Virus record (IMG/VR): IMGVR_UViG_3300050033_000555
Location: 1 to 45,651 of that record
Length of the DNA: 45,651 bases
Direction: 5' to 3' (one strand)
DNA from: a virus
Shown: piece by piece, positions 14,287 through 22,322 of the stretch
How positions within the stretch are numbered: position 1 is the stretch's first letter
Layout: each line of letters opens with the position of its first letter
Notes under the pieces: model-generated
The model's input: only the letters and a program-made list of their open reading frames with translations
Database searches by the model: none
What the model was told of the DNA's origin: nothing
Translations under genes and position numbers: made by a program

Positions 14287-14760
14287 ATGATGAAACTACT
14301 CAGATCGAAACTCGAAGAGGTCCTACAGGCCGGATTCTCGGATGAAGCGCTCGCGGCGGCCAATAAGCAGGCCCGAAGCATCGCGGATACCCTTACCGAA
14401 TCCATCGAATACGGCATCAAAGGCTCGCTGGCGTATAATCTCGCTTCTCACGTCGAGCGCATGGCCACGAATGCGGTTGAAGCTCTACTGGCCGGTAACG
14501 ACGAGATGATGCGCGGCTACCTGTCGTGCGATGAACGCTGGTATACGGGCAGGGGAAAGGAGCACCCAGTCATTCATGGTGCGCTGTTCGAAACAGGCTG
14601 TATCGAATTGCGAAAGAAGATCGTAGATGCGCACGCCGAATTGCTGAAAAGCGAGCGAATTATGGACTTGGAGGATCAGGTCCGCAGTCTCGTACTTCAA
14701 GTCAACAAACTGGAAGCGGACAACAGAGATCTTAGACGGCGGCAAAGTGAGGTGGCGTAG
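14287..14760 (+). CDS. helical hypothetical protein, 157 aa
   Basis: MMKLLRSKLEEVLQAGFSDE start preceded by GAAGGGACG. Residues about 115-155 form a coiled coil (DAHAELLKSERIMDLEDQVR, SLVLQVNKLEADNRDLRRRQ). Otherwise helical. Possibly a structural or regulatory adaptor; no family. Confidence 0.6.
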   Translation: MMKLLRSKLEEVLQAGFSDEALAAANKQARSIADTLTESIEYGIKGSLAYNLASHVERMATNAVEALLAGNDEMMRGYLSCDERWYTGRGKEHPVIHGALFETGCIELRKKIVDAHAELLKSERIMDLEDQVRSLVLQVNKLEADNRDLRRRQSEVA

Positions 14761-15126
14761 ATGCTGCGAGGGAATATCGTTATGCGACTCGACAAGTTCT
14801 ATTCGACCATGGCCGCCCAGGTGGTGGAATCGCTCAGAGAGGAGCACCTCGACCTGGACCGCTTCGTGCCAGCGCTGTACCAGGAGATGCGCTCCGCGGT
14901 GAAGACCATCAACGACAGCGCCGACGATTACGAGCCCGACGAATTGAGCTGGGCGGCGGACCAGGACCGCGAAGCGAAGTTGCACATGGAAGGGCTCTCA
15001 GACGCGATTGCGGAACTGGAGGTGGTGGACCGCTACTCGCTGCCCAGCGACGACCAGATCAACCTGCACCACGTAAAAGCTGCAAAGGCGACTTTGCAAA
15101 ATCTCAAACGCAGGATGGAAGCGTAG
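14761..15126 (+). CDS. helical hypothetical protein, 121 aa
   Basis: Begins directly after the previous stop. All-helical, acidic (NDSADDYEPDELSWAADQDR). Ends in KRRMEA, whose DNA is repeated at 15366-15386 and serves as a ribosome-site cassette for the gene that follows each copy. Confidence 0.55.
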   Translation: MLRGNIVMRLDKFYSTMAAQVVESLREEHLDLDRFVPALYQEMRSAVKTINDSADDYEPDELSWAADQDREAKLHMEGLSDAIAELEVVDRYSLPSDDQINLHHVKAAKATLQNLKRRMEA

Positions 15127-15129
15127 GCC

Positions 15130-15330
15130 ATGCCACAGTTTGTGAGAATCCAATACTTGCGTCGGAGGGGCGACGCGGCCCCCGTCTTCGATTCGTACGT
15201 CATGGAGGTGGTTGCTTCTCTTGACGAGACTGTCAAGCGGTTGCAGGCCAATGGCTTCTCCCGTGAGAACACGCAGCATACCTTAACGACGAAGAAGAAC
15301 GGATCATGCCGGCGGCCATCCTGTCGGTGA
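15130..15330 (+). CDS. hypothetical protein, 66 aa
   Basis: MPQFVRIQYLRRRGDAAPVF with AGGATGGAAGCG upstream. Short alpha/beta protein; the last 15 residues overlap a small frame at 15306-15386. Unknown. Confidence 0.5.
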   Translation: MPQFVRIQYLRRRGDAAPVFDSYVMEVVASLDETVKRLQANGFSRENTQHTLTTKKNGSCRRPSCR

Positions 15331-15386
15331 CCCCGTGCAACGAGCGCGGCTACAGCACGCACGACAAACGAAGGATGGAAGCGTAA
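15306..15386 (+). CDS. possible 26-residue peptide
   Basis: MPAAILSVTPCNERGYSTHD then KRRMEA and TAA. Its tail repeats that of the gene ending at 15126, so it may be mainly a duplicated ribosome-binding cassette (AGGATGGAAGCGTA) feeding the next ATG. Confidence 0.3.
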   Translation: MPAAILSVTPCNERGYSTHDKRRMEA

Positions 15387-15569
15387 ATGCCGGAACCCCC
15401 TCAGCCCCGCTGCCCGGTCTGCAACACCCTGTTGCGGCCGGTCGGCACCAAGCCGGGTGAGGGGAAGGAGTGGATTTGCCCCGTGGCCCTGGAGGCACAG
15501 CGTAGAGGACTCCTGGGGAAACCGGGACGGAAGCACGAAAAAGTTTGGATTTACAAAACGAAGGTATAG
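15387..15569 (+). CDS. zinc-ribbon protein, 60 aa
   Basis: MPEPPQPRCPVCNTLLRPVG has a C-x2-C pair; a later ICPVALEAQRRGLLGKPG has one more Cys. Basic C-terminus. Ribosome site is the duplicated AGGATGGAAGCGTAA. Probably nucleic-acid binding. A short gap (15570-15704) that follows has only G+C-rich hairpins. Confidence 0.55.
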   Translation: MPEPPQPRCPVCNTLLRPVGTKPGEGKEWICPVALEAQRRGLLGKPGRKHEKVWIYKTKV

Positions 15570-15704
15570 GAGGGGTGAATGTCAGGCCGCGGGTTCCTTC
15601 CCCCATCGCACTGCGGCGCCCCTGCGGCCCCGTTCGCGGCGCCCCGTTTTCGCCTACAGATTTTACAAAGCCGTGGCGGGCTCTAAACCGCCAGAAAGGA
15701 ACGT

Positions 15705-16433
15705 ATGAATAAGGTGTTATTTCAGCCCAACGTGATCGAAACTATTGCCCTCAAATTCCCCGAAGGCAAGCTCGACCAGACCGGTCGTTTTGGCGATCAG
15801 ATGTTTTACTCGCTGGCAGATGGTCGCTGCATGTACCTCAACCTGGATGTGTCGGCCAAGTTGAATCTATTGGAGCCGCACAGAAATGAAACCATCGCAA
15901 TCTGCAAGCGCTGGACTGGCAAAAAGGGTGATCCCGTGCAATGGGATATCTGGAGACCGCAGACTGGCGAGGTCAACACCGCTACCGCGCCTTCTCCCGC
16001 CGCACTGGCCGGCATCCCGGAAAGCGACATCGAAGCCGAAGTCCGCGCGGGGATACTGGCGCGTAAGGCAAGGGCCGGAGCGAGCGTATCAGCGCCCGCC
16101 CCGGTCGAAGCGGCTATCGTGCGTGCCGCTCCTAACAACAACGCATACGGCGATGGTATCAAATCCACAAACGGTAACGGCAACGGCGCGCCGCCACCCA
16201 ACGGCAGCAACGGCGCTCCCAAGCCGTACCTCACCGCAGGCATCCCGGCACCGCCGGTGAAGATTCCCTACGACGTGGCCTTCCGCGAGTTGCTCCAGGT
16301 TGTGGTCGACGCGCTGAAGGCGGCCGGCGAGCAATGGAGCGATGCGGCCAAGCAGGACGCCGTCTCTACCCTGTTGATTCAGGCGGCCCGCGACGGTTTT
16401 CTGTCCTGCTGGCAGCGCGGCGGTGCGAGGTGA
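15705..16433 (+). CDS. hypothetical protein, partner of RecB-like nuclease
   Basis: 242 aa. N-terminal 95 residues are beta-rich (ALKFPEGKLDQTGRFGDQMF, YLNLDVSAKLNLLEPHRN), followed by an Ala/Pro/Asn-rich linker (about 95-175, with NGNGNGAPPPNGSNGAP), and a helical C-terminal domain (VAFRELLQVVVDALKAAGEQ, WSDAAKQDAVSTLLIQAARD). The fold plan of a beta domain plus acidic/linker tail resembles ssDNA-binding or recombination partners. The next gene is a PD-(D/E)XK nuclease with GTGA overlap, which supports a recombination role. Inference only. Confidence 0.6.
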   Translation: MNKVLFQPNVIETIALKFPEGKLDQTGRFGDQMFYSLADGRCMYLNLDVSAKLNLLEPHRNETIAICKRWTGKKGDPVQWDIWRPQTGEVNTATAPSPAALAGIPESDIEAEVRAGILARKARAGASVSAPAPVEAAIVRAAPNNNAYGDGIKSTNGNGNGAPPPNGSNGAPKPYLTAGIPAPPVKIPYDVAFRELLQVVVDALKAAGEQWSDAAKQDAVSTLLIQAARDGFLSCWQRGGAR

Positions 16434-17218
16434 GCGCCGCCCGCACGGCGATTCTCTACGACGCTCCGGGGGACATCCTGTCCCCCAGCAGCGCTAATCA
16501 ATTTTTGGGTTGCGGCGCCAAGTGGTACTTCCGGAAAATTGCGAAGTTACCGGATCCGCCCACGGGAGCGCTGACGCTGGGATCGGCCGTCCACGCCGCA
16601 ATCGGTGCCAACCTGGAACAGAAGATCGAAACCAAGCGGGACCTGCCGGCCACTGGCGTAATTGCAATCTATCGCCAGGCGTGGGCGGAAAAATCGGCCG
16701 AGGCCGAATTCCGTGACGATGAAATCCCCGCGGATCTCAAAGCGCAAGGCGAAGCACTTGTGCTGAAGTACCTGGATGAAACCTGCCCGGAGATCGAGCC
16801 GGCGGCGGTCGAACTCCCCGTGTCCGGTCGCATCGGCGGCGTGCTGGTGCAGGGTTATGTGGATCTGTTGGAGGTCAACGGGCGCATCCGGGACTTCAAA
16901 ACGGCCGCGCGCAAGCCGTCCGAGATCAGCCCGGACTATCGGTTTCAGACGTCGACATATGTGCAGATCACGCCGGGTGCCAGCGGCAAAGTGCAGGTCG
17001 ATACGCTGACCAAGACCAAAGTGCCGGCCCTGATATCCCAGGACTTCACGGTGTCCCAGGCCGACGTGGACCAGACGACTAAGATGTACCCCCTCGTGCA
17101 GCAGGCAATCCGCGCGGGCATGTTTCTGCCAAACCGTAATTCTAATTTGTGCTCTCGCAAGTACTGCGCGTTCTGGCGCGCGTGCACTCAGGAATTCGGC
17201 GGGAAGGTTGCAGAATGA
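16430..17218 (+). CDS. RecB/Cas4-family PD-(D/E)XK exonuclease
   Basis: 262 aa from GTG 16430. LSPSSANQFLGCGAKWYFRK (first Cys of an Fe-S set), GALTLGSAVHAAI (catalytic His), GVLVQGYVDLLEVNGRIRDF then KTAARKP (the D...D-x-K core), YRFQTSTYV (motif QxxxY), and a C-terminal CSRKYCAFWRAC giving three more cysteines. This is the Cas4/RecB nuclease pattern with a likely 4Fe-4S cluster. In phages it does single-strand annealing-type recombination or DNA end resection. Confidence 0.85.
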   Translation: MSAARTAILYDAPGDILSPSSANQFLGCGAKWYFRKIAKLPDPPTGALTLGSAVHAAIGANLEQKIETKRDLPATGVIAIYRQAWAEKSAEAEFRDDEIPADLKAQGEALVLKYLDETCPEIEPAAVELPVSGRIGGVLVQGYVDLLEVNGRIRDFKTAARKPSEISPDYRFQTSTYVQITPGASGKVQVDTLTKTKVPALISQDFTVSQADVDQTTKMYPLVQQAIRAGMFLPNRNSNLCSRKYCAFWRACTQEFGGKVAE

Positions 17219-17424
17219 GCAGCCCTATCAACGTCCCCATCCTGCGCGAACTGCGCGGCGAAGTTTGCCAATGTGGCGGGGAAAAGTCGAAGGGTCAGAC
17301 TTTTTGCCGCACGTGCTACGAACGCCTGCCGCGCGCCCTGCAGCTACCCCTATGGAAGCACCTCGGGGATGGCTACGAGCAAGCCTACACCGCGGCGCTC
17401 CAGTTTCTACGGAGGCCGGTATGA
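17215..17424 (+). CDS. zinc-ribbon protein A, 69 aa
   Basis: ATG overlaps the nuclease stop (ATGA). CQCGGEKSKGQTFCRTCYER supplies four cysteines, then LPLWKHLGDGYEQAYTAALQ and FLRRPV. A close paralogue lies at 18232-18435, with identical layout (CQCG ... FCVECYERLP ... KHLRDGYEGAY). Function unknown, probably nucleic-acid binding. Confidence 0.7.
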   Translation: MSSPINVPILRELRGEVCQCGGEKSKGQTFCRTCYERLPRALQLPLWKHLGDGYEQAYTAALQFLRRPV

Positions 17425-17849
17425 AGGCCCTTACCCTCACCCAGCCCTACGCGACCTTGATCGCGATTTCGGCCAAGAAGATTGAGACACGCTCATGGCG
17501 CACATCCTACCGTGGTCCGCTGGCTATCCATGCGGCGAAGGGGTTTCCAAGGTGGGCGCGCGAGTTTACTTTGGAGCCAGTTTGCTACGATGCCGCGCGA
17601 ATCTTCGCCACGCCGATCGGCAAGATTTACGCCGCCTATCCTCTTGGCTGCATTTTGGCAACATGCCGCCTTGTCGCGTGTACCCTGACATCGCTCGCAT
17701 TCGAAGAACGACTCGATGCCAGAGAGCGCGCCTTCGGGGACTATTCGCCAGGTCGTTTTGCATGGATTCTCGAAGACGTGGAGCAACTGCCCGAGCCGAT
17801 TCCCGCCACGGGCGCGCTGGGACTTTGGGAATGGGAGCGTGCCCTATGA
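17421..17849 (+). CDS. ASCH-domain protein, 142 aa
   Basis: MKALTLTQPYATLIAISAKK, then IETRSWRTSYRGPLAIHAAK and the later PLGCILATCRLVACTLTSLA and GRFAWILEDVEQLPEPIPAT follow the ASCH (PUA-like) fold used for RNA binding or nucleoside deamidation. Another ASCH-like gene is at 27654-27974. Partner of small zinc ribbons in an operon. Confidence 0.8.
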   Translation: MKALTLTQPYATLIAISAKKIETRSWRTSYRGPLAIHAAKGFPRWAREFTLEPVCYDAARIFATPIGKIYAAYPLGCILATCRLVACTLTSLAFEERLDARERAFGDYSPGRFAWILEDVEQLPEPIPATGALGLWEWERAL

Positions 17850-18235
17850 ACCTCGGACGCTGGCTCTCCTATACCATTTTCGGCAGCAAGACGCTCAACC
17901 CTCGCCGGCGCCGCAAGCCCCGCCGGGGGCCGGATCGGGCCGAAGGCTACCGCGCCTGGATCCGCCAGCAGGCTTCGGTCGTGTCCGGATCGACCCGCTA
18001 CATCGAAGCTGCGCACACCGGGCCCCACGGACTCTCGCAAAAGTCCAGTGGGTTCACCTGCATCCCTCTCACACACGACGAGCACATGGAGTTGCATCGG
18101 ATTGGCCCTGCGAAGTTCCAGGCGAAGTACATCATCGATTTCGCCATCGTCATCGAAGCGTTATTCACGGAATGGTCCGACGCCCAGACTCGGCGCGGCC
18201 GGAACTCCGTGCGGACTTCCTTGGAGGCATTATGA
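17846..18235 (+). CDS. HNH-type nuclease, DUF968/Ref-like
   Basis: 129 aa. YRAWIRQQASVVSGSTRYIE, AAHTGPHGLSQKSSGFTCIP, LTHDEHMELHRIGPAKFQAK. The AAHTG ... PLTHDEHMELH pattern recalls DUF968/Ref nucleases acting in recombination. The usual zinc cysteines before the first His appear lost, so activity is uncertain. Basic N-terminus (RRRRKPRRGPDR). Confidence 0.65.
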   Translation: MNLGRWLSYTIFGSKTLNPRRRRKPRRGPDRAEGYRAWIRQQASVVSGSTRYIEAAHTGPHGLSQKSSGFTCIPLTHDEHMELHRIGPAKFQAKYIIDFAIVIEALFTEWSDAQTRRGRNSVRTSLEAL

Positions 18236-18435
18236 CCCGTGCCGGCGTTCTCATGCGCGAATTGAGCGGCGAGGTCTGCCAGTGCGGCGCCCATAAATTC
18301 CAGAAACAAGCCTTCTGCGTGGAGTGTTACGAGCGGTTGCCCGTGGTCATGCAAAACGCGCTGTATAAACACCTGCGCGATGGATACGAAGGAGCCTACA
18401 TGATCGCGCTCCAATTCCTGCGAGGTGCTGCATGA
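18232..18435 (+). CDS. zinc-ribbon protein B, 67 aa
   Basis: Paralogue of the gene at 17215-17424: MTRAGVLMRELSGEVCQCGA, FCVECYERLPVVMQNALYKH, LRDGYEGAYMIALQFLRGAA. Start ATG overlaps the stop of the HNH gene (ATGA). Duplication with two genes between the copies. Confidence 0.7.
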   Translation: MTRAGVLMRELSGEVCQCGAHKFQKQAFCVECYERLPVVMQNALYKHLRDGYEGAYMIALQFLRGAA

Positions 18436-18647
18436 CGACCCTGACCATCATCCTGTTCGCCGGCTGCATCCCGCTCGCCCGCGCCATCACCCTGTCCCGC
18501 GCTGCCGGGTTCCGGGGCTGCGTCGGTTTCGCCGTCTGGGCGCTGGAGACCCTGGCGCGCGAGGCGACGATCCTGGCGACTGGCCTGCGCGAATTTGACC
18601 GGGGCCGCAAGGCGCGGCGGGCGCAATTGTCCGAGGAGGCGCGATGA
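18432..18647 (+). CDS. small membrane hypothetical, 71 aa
   Basis: MTTLTIILFAGCIPLARAIT is hydrophobic, then a second less clear span (FRGCVGFAVWALETLAREAT) and a basic tail. ATGA overlaps on both ends. Unknown. Confidence 0.55.
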   Translation: MTTLTIILFAGCIPLARAITLSRAAGFRGCVGFAVWALETLAREATILATGLREFDRGRKARRAQLSEEAR

Positions 18648-18757
18648 TGCTCAAGCGAGAGATCCGCCTTACATTGGAGGCTCTGGCCGGAGCATGGCCG
18701 GGGCTTGTTCTGGTGATCGGCTTCGCGCTGGTCACCTGGTTTGTAAATGGGAGGTAA
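18644..18757 (+). CDS. 37-residue signal-like membrane peptide
   Basis: MMLKREIRLTLEALAGAWPG then LVLVIGFALVTWFVNGR. Its first 90 bp are directly repeated (with scattered changes) as the signal peptide of the gene at 19327. Here the frame stops after the membrane span. Unknown; perhaps a remnant copy. Confidence 0.5.
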   Translation: MMLKREIRLTLEALAGAWPGLVLVIGFALVTWFVNGR

Positions 18758-18760
18758 CCA

Positions 18761-19327
18761 TTGAAAATACAAGTTCAACGTTTGACCTGCATGGTTTGCA
18801 AGCGCGTCTTCGAAGCGGAGACGGTGGCTGAATCGCCCATTGAGGTCTGGATTGCTTCCGTCAATGCGGTTCATTGTCCGAAGTGCGGCGCCGGAGCTTG
18901 TCGCCTCGGCTTTGGCGGCGCGTTTGGTGACGCTCCGCCGCTCACCAAATCCATCGAGATTCGAGCTGCGTGGTGGAAGAGGCGCGGAGATGTGGGGGTG
19001 AGTAGCGAGACGATATGGGCCACGCTTCTTGTGGGTCACCGAATACAGAATCCCGATATACCGCACGACCCGGACGACTTCAGCCGCTGCCGCGCGCTCC
19101 TGGTGCTGATCCCGGAGTGGCGAAGCCAGCTCTCACTCGTCAGCGATAGGTATCCCTGGTGGAAGCCGTTTGTAGATGCCTGGGACGAATTGGACGTGAT
19201 GTTTACCGAGGAGGACAGCCGGCAGTGGAAAAAACCGAACCGGATGTACAAACGAATGCAGGCGCTCAAAACTGAGAGCCGGCGCATGCGCCAAGGAGAA
19301 CGCATGATCCTGGAGGAGCCCCGGTGA
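18761..19327 (+). CDS. zinc-finger hypothetical protein, 188 aa
   Basis: TTG start, chosen because GGGAGG stands 6 bases upstream (ATGs come much later). MKIQVQRLTCMVCKRVFEAE and VHCPKCGAGACRLGFGGAFG give a four-Cys zinc ribbon in the first 50 residues. The rest is W/R-rich and helical; C-terminus RRMRQGERMILEEPR. Unknown function. Confidence 0.6.
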   Translation: MKIQVQRLTCMVCKRVFEAETVAESPIEVWIASVNAVHCPKCGAGACRLGFGGAFGDAPPLTKSIEIRAAWWKRRGDVGVSSETIWATLLVGHRIQNPDIPHDPDDFSRCRALLVLIPEWRSQLSLVSDRYPWWKPFVDAWDELDVMFTEEDSRQWKKPNRMYKRMQALKTESRRMRQGERMILEEPR

Positions 19328-19974
19328 TGCTCAAGCGAGAAATCTGTCTTACATTGAAAGCACTGGCTGGAGGATGGCCGGGGCTTGTTCTGGTGATCGG
19401 CTTTGCGCTACTCGCCCGGGTAGCTTCGGCGCAAGGAGCCGACACACACACCGCATCGGGAAACTTCCCGCGGGATCTCTACGGCCCGGTGGATACCCGG
19501 ATGGCGAACGTATCCTGCAGCGTCGGCCCTTGCATCTGGGGCCATGCCGACTCCGCCATGCTGCCAATCCCGTTCTACCCGCCGGCGGGCTATCGGGTTC
19601 GCATCCTCGCGCTGCGGGGTGACCTGGTGGCCTGGATCAAGAGCTTGCCGGGTGACCCGCCGACGCCATTGGAAAGCGGCGCGGGCGTGCTCATGGGATT
19701 CCAGACGACTTCCATGGGGGGTACTCAAGAATGCGACTACTGCGCCAGCGGATGCCTGCTCTACCTGCAGGATGCCGTGGTGGAGAAGGAGCCGAAAACC
19801 AGGTTGCCCTACGATAAGCAGATCAACATCTTGCTCGATTCGGATAATATGCTCAATCTGAAAATCGCTTCCTGGTTGAATACGACAGGAAAGCCAATTC
19901 ACCTTGAGGCCACCTACGACACCATCATGTTCCGGTACGAACCGATTCAAGGAGAACAAACTGATGCCAAATAG
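19327..19974 (+). CDS. secreted hypothetical protein, 215 aa
   Basis: N-terminus MLKREICLTLKALAGGWPGL VLVIGFALLARVASAQG is a signal peptide with a likely cut after ASA. The mature part is beta-rich (GYRVRILALRGDLVAWIKSL) with a Cys-rich stretch near 130 (ECDYCASGCLLYLQDAV). The leader is duplicated at 18644. Its stop lies 11 bases past the next ATG. Likely exported to the envelope; a possible prophage cell-surface factor. Confidence 0.65.
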   Translation: MLKREICLTLKALAGGWPGLVLVIGFALLARVASAQGADTHTASGNFPRDLYGPVDTRMANVSCSVGPCIWGHADSAMLPIPFYPPAGYRVRILALRGDLVAWIKSLPGDPPTPLESGAGVLMGFQTTSMGGTQECDYCASGCLLYLQDAVVEKEPKTRLPYDKQINILLDSDNMLNLKIASWLNTTGKPIHLEATYDTIMFRYEPIQGEQTDAK

Positions 19975-20329
19975 GACACCGAAGTGGACACCTGGACCGT
20001 GGCGCATCACCGAGCATCGGGATGCGCTCGATGCGCCGACTCACTACGGGATAGCGGCGGGTGGCAAGATACCATACTCCTACCCGAGCGGAACTCATGG
20101 CGAGACCGATGAAATTGACGTAGTGGAAGTCTCCTGCGACCGGGACTACAACTACCCGGAAGGCGGCATCGTCAACCCGGCTGACGCCCACCTCATTGTT
20201 GCGGCTCAGGATCTGTACGCCGCCGTCATGGCTGCGCTCAACATGGTGGATGGCGATGGTGCCCCTCCGGACTGGGACATGCTGCGGGCCGCCGCGAAGA
20301 AAGCACGAGGAGAATCCGATGCCGCTTGA
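19964..20329 (+). CDS. phage conserved hypothetical, 121 aa
   Basis: Contains TPKWTPGPWRITEHRDALDA and NPADAHLIVAAQDLYAAVMA, the widely seen phage pattern GPW...NAxLIAAAPDLLEAL of Ead/Ea22-like proteins. Role unknown. AAGGAG ribosome site. Confidence 0.7.
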   Translation: MPNRTPKWTPGPWRITEHRDALDAPTHYGIAAGGKIPYSYPSGTHGETDEIDVVEVSCDRDYNYPEGGIVNPADAHLIVAAQDLYAAVMAALNMVDGDGAPPDWDMLRAAAKKARGESDAA

Positions 20330-20669
20330 TCCGATGACCGTAGTCGAATGGCGGACCGAAGCCATAAGGCGCTTCGGCCCAGATCCGCTGAACTGGCGCT
20401 TCGCCTGTCCGGTCTGCCACCACGTTGCTTCGGTGTCCGACTGGAAAGCCGCTGGTGCCACCGAAGGAGAAGCTGCCTTCTCATGCGTCGGGCGGTGGAC
20501 CGGCGGCCGTCAGGCGTTCGGAGAAGGCACCGGCCCCTGCAACTATGCCGGAGGCGGCCTCTTTCGGCTCAACCCTCAACCCGTCATTGACGAAGAGGGC
20601 AAGACCCATCACGTATTTGCTTTCGCACCGGCGATGGCAAAAGCCCGAGGAGAATCCGATGCCAGATAA
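20319..20669 (+). CDS. VVA0879-like zinc protein, 116 aa
   Basis: MPLDPMTVVEWRTEAIRRFG, then FACPVCHHVASVSDWKAAGA and FSCVGRWTGGRQAFGEGTGP, with a CNYAGGGLF segment. This matches the VVA0879-type phage family (PVC...DWKxAGA...CVGRW). Start overlaps the previous gene; the ribosome site lies in a GAGGAGAATCCGATGCC cassette that is repeated before the next gene. Confidence 0.7.
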   Translation: MPLDPMTVVEWRTEAIRRFGPDPLNWRFACPVCHHVASVSDWKAAGATEGEAAFSCVGRWTGGRQAFGEGTGPCNYAGGGLFRLNPQPVIDEEGKTHHVFAFAPAMAKARGESDAR

Positions 20670-20991
20670 TACGAGCCCCCGATCCCGTCTCGAAGCCAAG
20701 CGCGGCGAGGCGCTCAATCACTTAGCCCACTTGCGCGGTCACATCGAAGTAGAACGAACGGCAGAATCGCAGGAGAGCGCGGTTAACCTCTACGCGCGAG
20801 ATAACACCGCTAAAGAGATTGAGTGCGCCGGAGTGGGCCTGGCGATGGTCGAGGAAGCTCTGGCGCGGCTAAATAACGGGACGTACGGCGAGTGCATCGA
20901 ATGTGGCAAGGCGATCAGGGAGAATCGGTTAAAGGCGGTACCGGAGACGCGACACTGCATTCGGTGTGCGGTGGCGGAGGTCCTGCGATGA
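20659..20991 (+). CDS. TraR/DksA-family zinc finger protein
   Basis: 110 aa. C-terminal NNGTYGECIECGKAIRENRL, KAVPETRHCIRCAVAEVLR is the C4 zinc finger of DksA/TraR. The N-terminal half is a helical coiled coil (LEAKRGEALNHLAHLRGHIE). TraR-like proteins enter the RNA polymerase secondary channel and mimic ppGpp/DksA; a phage copy could retune host transcription. Ribosome site cassette GAGGAGAATCCGATGCC as for the previous gene. Confidence 0.8.
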   Translation: MPDNTSPRSRLEAKRGEALNHLAHLRGHIEVERTAESQESAVNLYARDNTAKEIECAGVGLAMVEEALARLNNGTYGECIECGKAIRENRLKAVPETRHCIRCAVAEVLR

Positions 20992-21323
20992 GCGATACGT
21001 GGACTGTTGTAGATCCGGCGGGAGACAACGTCGATTGTCCGACCCTGGAGTCCGCGTTGGAAGCTGCTGCCGAGGTCATTGAAGCCTATTTAGACTGCGA
21101 CGGGTGGTCAGCCAGTGTTACCGATATGCACATCACCTACGCCGGCCAGGTGACGCACCGCGCCATCGAGGTGCCCAAAGACCCGCCGGATGACGTCCAG
21201 GAGGCGATGGAGGATGACCCGGACTACCGGCCGCCGTACGATTACTACTGTGACTACGAGATGCAGCAGGTAGCACCGACGCGGGCGCGTGACGGGGCCG
21301 GGGTGGTAACCTTGGAATCGTAG
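20988..21323 (+). CDS. acidic hypothetical protein, 111 aa
   Basis: MSDTWTVVDPAGDNVDCPTL start (ATGA overlap). Acidic C-terminus (VQEAMEDDPDYRPPYDYYCD). Last gene before the operon terminator. Unknown. Confidence 0.55.
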   Translation: MSDTWTVVDPAGDNVDCPTLESALEAAAEVIEAYLDCDGWSASVTDMHITYAGQVTHRAIEVPKDPPDDVQEAMEDDPDYRPPYDYYCDYEMQQVAPTRARDGAGVVTLES

Positions 21324-21350
21324 AACACTCCTTTGGCTGAACAGGCTTAT

Positions 21351-21383
21351 GGCGCCGCCTCGTCCGGGACGGCGCCGTTTTTT
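21351..21383 (+). terminator. rho-independent terminator of the 12814-21323 operon
   Basis: GGCGCCG (21351-21357) and CGGCGCC (21370-21376) form a 7-bp stem, followed by G then T6 (21378-21383). It lies 27 bases after the last stop, and would also end leftward transcription of the gene at 21390 only weakly. Confidence 0.8.
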
Positions 21384-21389
21384 GTTTTG

Positions 21390-21791
21390 TTATCCGGCGG
21401 CCGTCATCGTCTTCGGCTGCCGCTTGGCGCGGTGCCGTTTCTGCGCTGTCGGTACCGGCGCAGTCTCGCCTGCGATTGCTTCTGCTTCCCGTTTCTTCGC
21501 CCAGCGCGCCTTTTGCGCAGCGGCGATCCTCTTCCTGCCGGCGGCGCTCAACGTGCGTGGCTTGCGCGCGGGCGTGAAAGTTGCGGTGATTGTTTTGCGT
21601 CGCTGGCGTCTCAGAGCCGGCAGCGGCGCACCCGTCACGGAGGGCGCGGCACTCGCGGTCTGCATCATCTCGTTGAGGTTGATCTGGATCTGCTGGAGGG
21701 ATACCCCGCCAATGCGGTAATATCCGTTTTCGAAGCGCTCAACCAGGAAGGTTGGTGTCTGTGTTGGTAGTTCTAAGGCAAGTCTGCCCAT
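21390..21791 (-). CDS. basic hypothetical protein, 133 aa
   Basis: N-terminus MGRLALELPTQTPTFLVERF. The second half is very basic with RKPRTLSAAGRKRIAAAQKA then RWAKKREAEA, a helix often seen in DNA-binding phage or histone-like proteins. Converges on the rightward operon at its terminator. Confidence 0.6.
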   Translation of the reverse strand: MGRLALELPTQTPTFLVERFENGYYRIGGVSLQQIQINLNEMMQTASAAPSVTGAPLPALRRQRRKTITATFTPARKPRTLSAAGRKRIAAAQKARWAKKREAEAIAGETAPVPTAQKRHRAKRQPKTMTAAG

Positions 21792-21824
21792 AAGTTGATT
21801 CTCCTTACCTCAGTCTAATACGAG

Positions 21825-22211
21825 TTAGTCTGGAGAGGCGGACGGTGGGGGAGCCGCTGGTGGTAGATCTTTCCAGTCCATCGGATCCCTCAACTGAGTT
21901 ACGAGTTCTCGCGCGGTTGGCACATCCGGGGACAGGCTTGTGGCCCTCATATAGCAGCAGCAGGGGCACGCGCAAGTCGCTGAATTGTGGAGCCCCGGCA
22001 TGAAACGGCCGCCCTTGGACAGCGAGGCCGGCGATTGGAACAAAAACACGAGGAGTTCGTATCGGCTGTGCAACGCCGCCTTGCGGATTGCACTACGCAT
22101 GTGCCGGCCGACGCTCGAAACCGCCATTTCCAAATCCTCGGCAATTTCCGTAGCGCTGTGACCGTTTGTCAGTGCGCGGCAGACTAGGCGTTCTGTGCGA
22201 TTAAAAACCAT
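21825..22211 (-). CDS. LuxR-type HTH regulator, 128 aa
   Basis: Residues 5-60: TERLVCRALTNGHSATEIAE, DLEMAVSSVGRHMRSAIRKA form the LuxR/GerE HTH without an N-terminal sensor domain. The C-terminal half has a Cys cluster (CACPCCCYM). Divergent from the 22323 operon; the AT-rich 22212-22322 gap (TATAAT at 22243-22248) holds their promoters. A likely regulator of the switch to the middle or late operon. Confidence 0.7.
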   Translation of the reverse strand: MVFNRTERLVCRALTNGHSATEIAEDLEMAVSSVGRHMRSAIRKAALHSRYELLVFLFQSPASLSKGGRFMPGLHNSATCACPCCCYMRATSLSPDVPTARELVTQLRDPMDWKDLPPAAPPPSASPD

Positions 22212-22322
22212 GTCACGGTCAAAACATACCTAAGTACCTGATTATAATATATCCGCTTTTGTTTAATTTGGCACGGAATTCAGTCTTGGCAAGCCCAAGG
22301 ATCCAGGGCACCATGGATTTTG
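22212..22322. promoter_or_regulatory. divergent control region
   Basis: A+T-rich stretch TTATAATATATCC (TATAAT at 22243-22248) between divergent LuxR-type and 22323 genes. No confident -35 hexamer is seen on either strand. GTAC occurs at about 22234. Confidence 0.35.
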
